A stretch of 64,000 nucleotides of DNA from Engraulis encrasicolus (taxonomy: Eukaryota > Chordata > Actinopteri > Clupeiformes > Engraulidae): positions 16,477,544 to 16,541,543 of the forward strand of contig NC_085869.1 in assembly GCF_034702125.1 (NCBI RefSeq), in the 5' to 3' direction. The notes under the pieces are model-generated. The model did no database searches. It had not been told where the DNA came from and was given only the letters and a program-made list of their open reading frames with translations. The translations under genes were made by a program, and so were the position numbers. Shown in pieces: positions 1 to 13,100 of the stretch. Position 1 is the first letter of the stretch, and every line of letters starts with the position of its first letter.

Positions 1-107
1 ATGCTTGAAATCTTTCCAATAATTAAGCATGGTTTAAACATAATTAAAATATTGTATTTATATTTGTTATAATTAATATCTCTTCTTTTGTTTGACCTTT
101 GATGCAG

Positions 108-2005
108 GGTGTGGGTGTGAACTCGTACTATGACCAGAAGGACTACACAGGCCGGAGTGTGCACTATTGGAAGGTGGTGCGGGCACTGCTGGACAAGGTC
201 AAGAAGAGAAGGAGTATCCCTGAACCTCTGGATCCTCTCTTCTTACACTTCCCAAGTAAAGACATACAGGTAATGCAACATCTTAAGCGTAGTGGTTCGT
301 TCTTGATTATATGATTGTGATGCTTGATTTATGACTGCTTGCGATGCCGAGTCAGCCAAACGGTGTGTGTGGGATGTTGTTGATGACAGCTAAACCATTG
401 CCTGTTGAAGCAGCGATTGATGTTGTTGGGTAACAGTTGCCCTTAAAATGCACAATTTAATTGCTTAACATTTGCATGGCTGTATTATCTGAAATGTTAC
501 CACCAGTTCACTTCAACAGTTTTAGAAAAGCAATAGGCCACTGGAGCCCATGTGTTTGTGTTGTATTTAGAATGTCTGAGGGGAGTTTCACAATATTCTG
601 TTTTGAATCATGCTACAACCCTTTACTTTTTATACGAACAGCCTCTCTTTGCTTATTGCTTAATTTTAACATGGGTCTAGTATTATTATGTCTCCATGTC
701 TCAGGATTTGACCCATGTGTCCAGAATTGTTTGTGCCAGAAGATCTAATATCGGCTTCTCTGAAATTCAATTGCAGATTTCGGAGGTGAAAAGCTACGAA
801 GAGGAGGCAATGATCGCATCTGCCACCCTTCTTGATATCGAGGGCAAAACAGATGAAGCCATCGCTACTCTTGAAGCTATCAACAGCATTTCCTCCAACT
901 GGCAACTTGCACGGGTATGGCTCTATTGATTCAAGCTTTGACATGGTCACTGTCAGGGATGCACAACACTTTTTTTGTTTTAACCGATAAGAGTATGAGT
1001 AGTGAATACATTTATGTCTACTGCCGATACCAAATACTTACCCCCAACATGCAATGAAAATAAATGTGCAGCCTTTTTTCCACCTGTGATATTTGTTTTA
1101 CTGTCCATTTCCGTGTAGATTTTAATGTTAGTAAATGTATGAGGCGGCGCTTTTTTCCCCAGGCTGTTTTCAAGTCAATGGAACGTAATGAGATGTTGCA
1201 TTGTTTCGTGTAATCGCAGCATTAGTGCCTGGTATCGGCAAGTGGTATGACAAGTTTGAGTGTATGGCCTGGGGCATCCCTAGTTACTGCCATTAGTTGC
1301 GATTCAATGGATTGTTGGGTCACACCTTTTACAAACAAGATAATGCTATTATGCAACCATGTTTTTTGATTATTTGAAAGATATTGGTGTTGTCTTCTGC
1401 TTTTTATTGTTAAATCTGAGTATGAAAATACAAATGAACCCTAATTTTCAAAGAACAATGATCAATTTTACTGAATGTAAGTGGGGAAATGTTAGTGTAA
1501 AGAATTGGTGGGTAAGGATACTATGCAAGAGGAGTTTTTACACAGCAATAAATAACAAACATGTCACTGTAGTATTCCTTTAATGTTTAACTGTCAATGT
1601 GAACCTAAATGTACCTTACCAAAACGGCAAACCTGTATAACATCCATATACACTTTTTGCATTTTTCATCTTAAATTTCATAACATTAATTACCGCTCCT
1701 TGATCCAATAATAAATTGTTCATGCTTGGATTTAACCATAAAAAGTAGCAGGCAACAGCACCAATATTTGTAGTGATCTTCAAAAAACATGATGGCATAA
1801 TAGTATTAGCCGAACTGTATAGTACTGTACAACTGAGCTCACCTGTGTAATTGTATATTTATCGTCATTGCAGATATTTCAAAGACTGTCAGAAGAAGCT
1901 GGCAATGGAGTGGAGGAAACGCATGACCGATGTATGTCATTCCTCAAGAAGTTCAGGAAACATCTGATAAACATTTACAATTCGAATGCAGCTGAAATCG
2001 ATAAG
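108..2005 (+). CDS. ranbp2: ranbp2 exons for the end of the TPR/helical region (108-269, 777-914, 1874-2005)
   Basis: These three exons encode the segment after the N-terminal TPR motifs. The first contains the recognisable stretch [11 protein letters not shown], then a motif ending [10 protein letters not shown] that is nearly the same in the human protein. The second is acidic and helical ([10 protein letters not shown], then an alternating TLEAINSI helix). The third holds [18 protein letters not shown], matching the helical repeat that precedes the unstructured linker. All three junctions are phase 0 with canonical GT donors (270, 915, 2006) and AG acceptors. In the family this part anchors RanBP2 in the pore's cytoplasmic ring; that role is family knowledge, not visible here. 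Confidence 0.93.
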
Positions 2006-5000
2006 GTAAGACGACTCCCACTTGGCTGGATGAGAAGATATTTTGACAGTTTGATAGAGATATATGGTACAGTTTTTTAAAAGAGGCGCTTTTGCACGCC
2101 TCTGTAGTTGGACAGGTGCGGAAGATTACCCCCAGTTAGGTTGTCATTCACAGTGTGCGGGATCACTCTTACACTTGAAAGTTTGGAAATGGTGTGCATG
2201 GCAGCATCAGCAGGGCTGCTGACAGCTTTTGGGCCCGGGACAACTGACCACTTTGCCACTATGCCCTTATTTATGCTAATGGACAATGACGTATTGCACT
2301 CTCTGTTACAAATCAAAGACCCATTTTAATAGTGCATAGCTCTCATTGTACTCATTTCTCGATTAGGTTATGTGACTGTATTTTTCAATGATGATAAAGT
2401 CTGCAAGCAAAATGCGCACATATAATGATGGTAATTTCAGGTGCTTGTATATTCCGTCCTCCACACCCCGTCTCACGCCCTGTTTGTATGTAAACTGGAT
2501 TTTGTCCATTTAACTTGTATGGATGTTTGATGCAAATTCTGATGTAAATGATCAGGGTGCCCGCGGGGTAGTAAAAAGTAGTAAAAGGTAGTAAATGAAA
2601 ACGTCCAAAATAATGACCAGTAAAAGGTAGTAAGCTACATCTTACCTGGTAGTATTTTTTCCAGACTCCCTACAACATGGTCTCATGTGTTTTCTAAATT
2701 GTTTACTTAACCTTTAGTCCGTGATCTCGAATCTTTGCGAATTATTTTTTATGCAGCTGCAAGGACCTGGTGATAAATAGCCTGTTGCGTCCACTGATTT
2801 AGCATTGTGCTAGTTAACTGAGTGGCAGGTGTCAGTCTGACATCAGCGCGACAGAAGCCGTGTGGCATTTGGTAGGGTCTGCAAGACGACTATAACCTGG
2901 TTGGATGTGAAAGGTCTGCCAAACGTAATTTCATGAATTCCATGACGACTATCTGTTTCAGATTACCAGTTAGTTTATTCATTATAAATTCGCCTCGAGC
3001 TTCATGACGGCTAATGCAATCGGAACTGAGCCCGAGGGTAATGAAGGTAGAAGCGGTGGGAAATTGGTGCGTTACAAGTGTAACATACATCGAGCGAGGC
3101 GGCTGGATGTTATTTCACCGGTGCAAACAGCCATCAGTAAACCAAAATTAATTGCAAAAATAATTCCTTAGTAAAACAAAACAAACCCTAGTCCTATTGG
3201 CCCATCACATAATAAAAAGTTTTTGGGACTGCGGCCAGTCCTTCAATGACGCTTAAAGGATAATTGCGTTTTTTTTCAACATTAACTAGCTTCCCACCCC
3301 TTGGTCCGTACGCTGAAAGGCAGTCCGACTTCAGATTCAGAGTAGAATGTTCGCCTTTGCTTAACTATCCGACTCGCGAGGTGGTGTGCTCAACCAAGGC
3401 AGGGAGTTTCGAAACGGACGAGGGTTACTATAAAAATCAGGCGGAAAACGAAATGCAAACAGCAGCGATCACTGATAGAACTCACGCAGAAGGGTCAAGC
3501 GCAAAAACTATCTCCAAACTCCAAACTATCTATCGGAAAGGCATCGTTCATGCACCTTGCTTTGACAGCACGAGAGACCGAGAGGTCGCGTCTGTGCGTA
3601 GCGCTTGCTAAGATGCCATAATAATCATGCAGAGGGAGAGCGCTTCAGAACGGGGAAGAGCAAAACCCAATTCACCTCGGATTCCACCTAAACACTGGCT
3701 ATTGGTGTCTAATGATAAAAACATGACATTTGATGGATCAGAGGCCATTGTGACATCTCCCACTCATACAACAGAATAGGGCTGCACGATTATGGAAAAA
3801 ATCATAATCAGGATTATTTTGGTCAAAATCATAATCACGATTATTAATCACGATTATTGATTTTTGCAGATTTTTTTGAAAATTATAACAAGATGAAATA
3901 TAACCAAGAATGAATTACATACGGGATGAGCAAAATAAAATGAATTGTAATAATTATGTAAAGGCAATAGCATGAAACTTAAGTGGACAGATTTCTGGCC
4001 AGAAACACCAGCCTGTCAGTATGTTCTGGCTTCAAGGACGCTCTCAAAAGTAGGTCACCATTGCCACGATTAAATCACGATTAAAATCATGAGTTCGATT
4101 TCACTATTTTATCACGATTTTGATTAGTTTACGATTAATTGTGCAGCCCTACAACAGAATAATGTTCAGGTACATTTAAGCTATCATACAGTATATTATG
4201 AAATTGTGGTCCCTTTTAAAAAAATAATTAAGTTGAGTTTGGCCCACAAGTTTAATTTTGGTTTTAATTTGCCCCCTCTGAATTTGAGTTTTAAATCCCT
4301 GGCTTTAGCATTCAGCAGGCATTTTTTGCAGGTGCCTTTGGCTTAAATGGGTTAAAGATAGTCTGCTACTGGTAGTCAAGGCTGGTTATGGATTCTGTGT
4401 TCTGTATCCAAATTACAGGTGTGTTGCTGAGTTTCCTTTCTGAGTTATTTACCAGGTCTTAAACCACAACTATAATGACTACTATTTGTCACCTCCAGTA
4501 GTACTTTCTCTGATTCTGCTAAAGACACACACATGCACGCACGCACGCACGCACACACACAGACACACATACACAAGTTGGGTTGGGGCCATTTGGGTGC
4601 ACCTAGATTTCATGCTGGTGCACCTAAAACAATTTTTAGGCACACCAGTGCAACCAGCGCAAAACGTTATTCTTGACCCCTGGTGGACATAGACTACAGG
4701 AATCCACTTCAAGGTGCTCTACTAGTTCTTGCTCCCCTCCCATTCTCTGAGAAGAGCGACTTGTTCTGTTAAAAGTGCACGCCACTATTATTTAGCCATT
4801 ATAAAATGTGAATTGTTGAGTTTTTTTAAAATATATCTGCACTAACTTGTACTGACATATTTTTTATATATTCTTAAGATTAATTTGTGTTATTAATAGG
4901 CTCTGGGAAGCTCTTAGTCAGTTTAAGCTTGAAGTTGTAGTGGTAGAAAAAAAAAAGTTGGAGGTAGTAAAAGGTAGTAAATTCAACCCAGCAATATCTG

Positions 5001-6953
5001 TAGGCACCCTGATGATGCAAATTCTGGGTTATGTGGGAATATCCAGTGACCTTTGAAACAAGTCACAGAAAACATTTAGTTTAGTTTAGGTTAGATGTAG
5101 TGGCAAAGTGGCAGTGGCTTAGTACTGTTCATTATTTAAGCAAATGTGGATTTTGAGTGATCATGTAAACATTACAAACAGCTGTATTTACTTTGTCATC
5201 ACATGTAATTGATCTGATTTGTTTTTTTTCCCCTTTAGCTTCCAGTATCAATGGAGGAAGTTATGGATCTGCTGGAAGAAGTGAACCAGCAGCTGGGTGA
5301 AAATGGGGATGCGATTGATGACGAAGAAGGCCGACCTTTCCATTCGAGCCCGCATCAACTCGCGGAGCCGGCTGCTGCAAGCTCGCACATTAAATTTTCT
5401 CCATCACCGTCAAAGAATGCATCATCTCCTTCCAGGAGACACATTGTAAGTTCTTAGATTAACTATAGGTGTGGGCTTTGTTTTTAAAATCTTTCACACG
5501 TTTCGGTGTTTTAAAATGATGGTTTAATGTTTTAAATTCTCTCCCAAGACACCACCTCATTGGGCAGAGGACCAGAAGTCTCTCCTTCAGATGCTGTGTC
5601 AGACAGTTGAAGCACTAAAAGTAAGCTAAACACTTGACATTTTCCTTATGATGTGCACATGGGTTTATAATGTACATGCAAAATAACATTTGGCTGCTGT
5701 TGCTATCTAAAAGTAAGACTAGACAATTATTTAATTCTGTTTGTTTGCCATACCTTTTGTCCAAATTCACATACGGCATTAAGTTTCTACACATCAAGAC
5801 AGACCAGGACAATTAACAAAACACAAAAGAATAGTGAAAACAAAATAAAATAATTAAAATAAACATGCATTTCACCCAATTCCCCACCAACCCAATGACC
5901 CTACAAATAACATTTGATCCATGTGACTGCTGTTTGCTGCAATCTTGTATATCTAAAAGTGAGACTACATTATCAGTAACCCTAAAAGCATAATTTTGTA
6001 TGATGCATGCGACCAGAATTCCTGAATTTTGTCTATTGACCTGTCGTCTGACCGTTCATTTACGCCTATTAATGTCCTAAGTATGGTTTGCATTCAGGGC
6101 TTTGAAAAAGCATTACCTGTTTTTTTTTTTTTTGTCCTCATCACAGAATGAAGTTCATGACTTGCGACTCAATTCTTCTGATGCAACTGCATCACCACAT
6201 CAGAGAGTTTATGGAGAGGGATTTAGTTCTGACAACATGCAAGAGTCTTTTCCTGCGGCACAAACATTCCATGGAGCACCTCTAACAGGTATGAATTTGT
6301 AGTTTTAAGACATGCTGCAGACCAGCAGTACAATATATATAGTGGGGTCGTAGGCATGTGCAATTTTTCTCAGTCATTTCAAATTGGTGTTAAAGTTTGG
6401 TTTTCACTTCCAAGTTGAAGTTTAGGGTCTATAGAACAATTTGAGTTCGAGTGTCAAACACACAGATAACAACATGGCCTGCTGGGGGCGCTCTAAAATG
6501 TATAAACTGCTATAAGTTTTGATTAGTTTAACCAAATGTAACATATGAGGTATGTATGGATTCAGCATTAAGAGGAGAAACTGGTGAGCTAAGTATTTGG
6601 TCACCAGATTAAAGACACACTATGTAATAAACACACTTTTAGCCCATGGACAGCAAAATTCTGGGGGTTTTTTTAGATAAAGGGTGGAAATGCCCCCAAA
6701 GTTGCAATGAAACATAATTTATTGTTACAAGCTATTGTAAATAAAGCCTGGGATATCATTCAACTTGATTTGTTCAGAATATCCCTGAAGCACAAAGATA
6801 CCTAGTATACCTATACGCAAATATGGCTGCATAAAGCCTATGTGATATTTACGACCCAGCTTGCAACTTTGAGTTTATGAATTTAGGATCATGAGTACCA
6901 GCTTTTTTCAATCAAGCCATACTCTATTATCTGGAAGAAAATAAATCAATAGT

Positions 6954-7006
<53 letters not shown>

Positions 7007-7129
7007 GACTGCATTTCCGGAGAGACAACGCTATTAGTATGCTTGCGGCTTCTGCACACACACACACACACACACATACAGAGCTGTCGTATACACACAC
7101 ACACAGAAACACGAGGGAAAGAGATAGAG

Positions 7130-7183
<54 letters not shown>

Positions 7184-10100
7184 GCGCGTGCATGTATGGA
7201 GATGCTTCAGGTGCCTTTCAGCAATGGGTGGGTAGGGAGAGGTAAGGGTGGGATTCAAACCTGCAACCCTCTGACAGACCAACACCTGATACCCAGTAGG
7301 CCACTGCCACTTACTGTATAGAGTGGCCACAGCAGCATATTAGGCCACGGTTGTCCAGGTTCTACAAGGCTGCATGTGTGTGTGTATGAATGAAGATTCT
7401 AAAGGTGACAGTTTGGCAGTCAATAGCTGAGTAATATGTGCAGCCTTATCTCCAAAAGTTTTACAAGTTGTCAAATGATATTGACACACAAATGGCATAA
7501 CCTTGTTCTTCATGTCAAAGCTGAGATCACTTTTCTAGGCCAAATGGTTCAGTCAAAAAGTGGACATATTCAGGCCTATGCGCTGAGCTGTTTTTTCTAA
7601 GTGAATGGGGTCGCATCATAGGGATTTTAAAACTGCTCTCTCTCAAACATTTTTGGCTAATGATCTTAACACAGTTTGTATTCAGAGCCAAGACCTCTCT
7701 GACAATGCCTTTACCTAGTCGAAAGGTGAAGCGGTTTATTTTATTCTATTAAAAACCCCAGGACAGGTCACCTCTCACTCTAACTGCCACAGTTTGTGAC
7801 ATCATCATCTTGACCATTCTACCATTCATTTCAATGAGGGGGAAAACAGAGAGAAAACTGAGGAAAACGAATCTGGTGAACGAATGAAAGGGGGTAGGCC
7901 AGCGAAAAATACACCACCTTGAGCCCTTTTCGAGCTGTTCGTTTTGGCACTCAAACCGTGTCTCTATCTCTAACGCTGCAACGATTCAAAGCCACCATAC
8001 TAATGAATGGAGGTGAATGGAAAAACGTAGAATAATAATAAACTGTCGATGAACAATTAGTATGCTTTCCCGCAAGCATACTAAATAATAAACTGTCGGA
8101 CAACAATTGGTATGCTTGCTGGGGACAAGCAGAGGCCTTTGGCAAGCATACTGAATAATACTATAGGACTATTTCATACATGGAAGACACAATCATCTGC
8201 TGTTATGAAGACATCTCTGTCATCTGGGAACTGTCCATTTGTTACCAGCACAGTTGACAGGAATAAAAAATGTTATTATCTGCATTTGCCAGAAATGCCT
8301 GCCAATCTGGTAACAAATGGACAGTTCCCAGATTTGGACTACACTACCAAAGATGCCGTTGCCAAAGATGTATTCCAACTAGAGGTGAAGTGCAGCTGTA
8401 CTAGTACTTGTACAAATACACCTGCCAGATCTTGGTGCAAGTGCATGAAGGCAGAGTTAAAGTGCACACGTCTGTGCAAGTGCACATGCAATTTCTAAGA
8501 CTGACCACTGACTGTTATTGTATCTGTTCTCTGTCATAGTTATTGTAGAGTGGAGTACTGGGATACATGTTAGCCATATGTCTTCTCGTTGTTTTTTAAT
8601 GCCGGAAAAACTGTTGTTCCTCATAGTATATCATCATCATCATTATCCTTATCATTATTCTTCTTATTATTATTCTTCTTATTATTATTGATTCACTTTC
8701 TTTTAGATATAAAGTTTTTTGTGAATAAAATGATGGCTTGATTGAAAAAAAAAGCTGTTACTCATGATCCTAAATTCATAAACTCAAAGTTGCAAGTTGG
8801 GTGCTAAGTATGACATAGGCTTTATGCAGCCATATTTGTGTATAGGTATCCTAAGTATCTGTGTGCTTCAGGGATATTCTGAACAAATCAAGTTAAGTGA
8901 TAACCCAGGCTTTATTTACAATAGCTTGTAACAATAAATGATGTTTCATTGCAACTTTGAGGGCATTTCCACCCTTTATCTTAAAAAAGCCTGGATTTTG
9001 CTGTCCATTGGCTAAAAGTGTGTTTATTACATAGTGTGTCTTTAATCTGGTAACCGAATACTTAGCTCACTAGTTTCACCTCTTCATGCTGAATCCATAC
9101 ATACCTCATATGTTAAATTTGGTTTAAATAATCAAAAGTTATAGCAGTTTATATATTTTAGAGCGCCCCCCGCAGGCCATTTTGTTATCTGTGTGTTTGA
9201 CACTCGAACTCAAATTGTTCTATAGACCCTAAACTTCAACTTAGAAGTGAAAACCAAACTTTAACACCAATTTGAAATGACTGAGCCTAATACGACCCCA
9301 CTAATATTATTATTGAATGAAGAGAAGACACCGGAGCAGCTCAGATGGGATGCTTTTTCTTTTTAATTCAAGTGCACAACATGTTAGGGACTAACGTTTC
9401 GATGGCAAGCCATCTTCATCAGAGTCCATCCGGTGTCTTCTCTTCATTCAAGATTACCTGCCTCCCTCCCGTTGATGCACCAGATGTAAAAACAGATGCG
9501 CGTGGAACCCCTTTTTTTTGTTAATATATATTATTATTTCCACTCAACACTTTTTGCCAACACGTGCTGTGTCAATGTGTAATGGGATTTTATTCTGTCC
9601 TAAATTTTTACTTGAAAGTTAGTGTGGTTTTTTGTCATTCATTTTCAAAATGTAGGCCGCATATTCAGGCATCTAGTATTTCATGAATATTTACTGGTAT
9701 ACTATTTACTGTTCTGTACCAAGTGCTGCAAGTTCTGCAGCTAAAGATGTTTATGACTGGTAATTCAAAATTAGCCTGCTTTTACCACACCATGTTAAGT
9801 ACTTCGTTGTTGTTTTTTTTTTTTTTGCGTTATTCAGATCTGGTTTGAAAAGAGCTCTGACGAATTGCTGACAGTTACTGTTCATGACGTAGGTTGTTAT
9901 GCTCCCAAGTGCGTTTGCTTATTGGCCAGTAACACCGGCTGGTAGGCGACTGAAAACCCTCCCCATAGAAACGTAATCTGACCATTTGTGAAATACAAAT
10001 TGATGGTGATGTTAAATAGACGTGCAAAAGATGGCATTTGTGAACAAGCAACACAAGTCCTCTCTAACAAATTACACACTCTTCATTTTAGATGTCAGTG

Positions 10101-13100
10101 TTCTTAACAGAATTATGCAACTAATGTTGAGTTTTCATGTATTTATTTTTATTTACAGTTTCCACAACAGGTCCCAATGTGTACTACAACCAGTCTCCTG
10201 CTTACAACCAGCAGTTTCTGTTACGTCCTGCTGCAAATGTCACACCTACAAAGGTATGTTATTGGGTTCTCGTGACTAGATTTCATTTTTCATTTTCCAT
10301 TCTCATTTAACATATAGATGTGTTTATTTAGCTCTGAGTTTGTGTGTTTTGATTTTCTTAGGCACCAGTGTATGGAATCAACCGTTTGCCACCTCAGCAA
10401 CACATGTATGCCTACCAGCAACCCACGCATACTCCACCACCTCAGACCACTCCAGCGTGTGGAGTATATCCACAAGACTTTGGTGCACCACTCCGCTTTG
10501 AGTCTCCTGCAACAAGTTTACTATCACCATACAGCGAAGAGTACTATGGACACAGTGTTCCTCAACCCACAACAAACCCCCCTCTACCAGAGCCTGGATA
10601 CTTCACTAAACCATCTGTTCCTGCTTCACAACCCACAAAGCCTTCTGACGGAAAAGCTCTGGACTTTGGAAAGATAACATTTGGCCAGCCTGCTGAACCG
10701 TCCAAGGTGCCAGCCTTTGGTAACCAATCAGCACCCTCAGCATTGCCACCCACTGCCTTCAAATTCAATTCCAATTTTAAGTCTAATGATGGGGACTTCA
10801 CATTCTCAGCCAATCAGGGAAAAAACAGTGAAAGTCTCTTGGGACTACTCACCTCAGATATGTCCAGAAATGATGGGCAGTCAGAACCAAATCCTTCTGC
10901 CGAAGACCCTCCACAAAGTCAAGGTGGGGTGTTCACATTCGGCAGCAAAAGCATGGCTGGATTTTCTTTTGCTGATGCTGCGCAAAATCAGAACAGCTTA
11001 TTTGGCAAATCTGAACAACCATTTAGCTTTTCAGACCCGAACAAGTCAGAAGTAGTGGAACAAGAGGATAAAAATGCAGAGAGCGATAACGACAGCACAC
11101 ATGCAGAAGAGGATGAGGATGGTCCACATTTTGAGCCCATTGTACCTTTGCCTGACAAGGTAGACGTAAAAACTGGAGAAGAGGAAGAAGAGGAAATGTT
11201 CTGCAACAGAGCCAAGCTATTCCGATTCGACACAGAGGCAAAAGAATGGAAAGAAAGAGGAATTGGAAGCCTCAAAATTCTGAAGCACAAGACCTCAGGC
11301 AAAGTTCGTTTGCTCATGAGGAGAGAGCAGGTACTTAAAATATGTGCCAACCACTACATAACCGCTGACATGATTTTGAAGCCCAATGCTGGCTCTGATA
11401 AGTCCTGGGTTTGGTATGCCATGGACTATGCAGACGAAATGCCAAGGACCGAGCAATTGGCAGTCCGTTTCAAAACTGCAGATGAGGCAGCCCTCTTCAA
11501 GACAAAGTTTGAGGAGGCACAGAGAGTCTTGCCGACATCACCACAGAAGCAAGATCAAGTTGATGAAGGTGAAGTAACTACAAAGCCCAGTTCATCAGAT
11601 GTTCCAAAAAAGGTGGTCGATCTGAAAACCCAGTTTGCTAAAAAGGAGGGTGAATGGGATTGTGATGTGTGTTGCATTCGGAATGCCTCCTCAGCAACAA
11701 GCTGTGTCGCTTGTCAGACTCCTAATCCTAACAGCTCAAAAATTGAAGACAAGCCCTCTGAAGAGCCCAAAGGATTTTCTTCAGGGCCCACCTCAGTTGG
11801 AGGCTTTACCTTTGGCATCACTGGAGAGGCCGCAAAAGACACTGGCAGTTTGACAAAAGGATTTGGTTCAAATATACCCATGTCATTTAAGTTTGGAACC
11901 AGCTCAGACACATCAACCACATCCATAAGTAGTCCCGCAGCTTCTCTTGCCCCATCGGCTGCTCCATTTGGTGCTGGCTTCGGGTCAAATCTGTCAAATC
12001 AAACTGCAGATGATGCTGCAGCTTCTCTTGCCCCATTGGCTGCTCCATTTGGTGCTGGCTTTGGGTCAAATCTGTCAAATCAAACTGCAGATGATGCATC
12101 AACAGTAAAACAATCATTCTCATTCCAGTTTGCCAAGAAAGATGGGGAATGGGACTGTCCTACCTGTTGTGTAAGAAATGCAGCATCTTCAAGCAGCTGT
12201 GTTGCATGTCAGGCTGAAAACCCCTCAAACAAAACTGACAAAGAGCCACAAGCTTCCTCCTTTTCCTTTGCGTCCAGTTCTGTTTCAGGATTTGGAGCCC
12301 AATTTGCTAAGAAAGAAGGGGACTGGGATTGCCCTATATGTTGTGTAAGAAATACACCATCATCAAGCACATGTGCTGCATGTCAGACTCCAAACCCTTC
12401 AAGCAAAGTTGAAAACAAAGAAGTGAAGGCTTCCACATTTCCCTTTGGCTCCAGCTCTGTTTCAGGATTTGGTACACAGTTTGGCAAGAAGGAAGGCGAA
12501 TGGGATTGTCCTACATGTTGTGTCAGAAATGCAGCGTCAACAAGCACCTGCGTTGCATGTCAGACGAAGAACCCTTCAAGCATAGTTGAAAACAAAGAAC
12601 CAAAGGCTTCCACATTTAAGTTCAGCTCCAGTTCTGCCTCAGGATTTGGGGCACAGTTTGCTAAGCAAGAGGGACAATGGGACTGCGACCAGTGTCTTGT
12701 CAGAAATGACCCAACATCTTCAAAGTGCGTTTCCTGTCAAGCTCCTGGTCCTGTTCAAGCGCCAACTGGATTGGCGGCTATGTTTGCAAAGAAAGATGGA
12801 CAGTGGGATTGTGATGTTTGCTTGGTGAGGAATGATGGTGCCTCCAACCAATGTGTCTCTTGTCAGACGCCCAACCCCAACAATAAGGGTGCAATTGCCT
12901 CAGCACCTTCAAGCTCCTCCTTCAGCTTCAGCTTTGGAACCCCAAGTAAAACCAGCGAACCCAGTGGCACAGGAATTGCAACTGGTTTCCCCAACGCTGG
13001 TGCCTTCCAATTTGGTGTGAAAGAGAAAAGCACCTCTGCACCTTTCGGCAGCAGCGCCGGTTTCTCCTTTTCAATTCCGTCTAGTGGCTTCAAGTTTGGC

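Larger units (their letters stand above)
6342..9301. mobile_element. DNA element with ~570-bp terminal inverted repeats, TA flanks
   Basis: 6342-6920 and 8733-9301 are inverted copies over nearly 580 bp. Landmarks on the left are GTGGGGTCGTA, GGGGGCGCTCTAAAATG and GGATCATGAGTA, all seen reversed on the right. TA dinucleotides flank both ends. The interior holds (TTA)n, (CA)n/(TG)n, a tRNA-like SINE (7185-7320), segments with AAGCATACT inverted motifs (about 7034 and 8065-8155), and a cysteine-rich coding remnant at 8112-8498. It occupies most of the ranbp2 intron 6289-10158. Confidence 0.85.

Noticed and set aside
3264..3611. 115-codon open frame in the ranbp2 intron
   Set aside because: It lies inside a non-autonomous element, shows no recognisable domain and has no splice context.
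7039..7330. Open frames of Thr-His and Cys-Val repeats
   Set aside because: Translations of CA/TG microsatellites.
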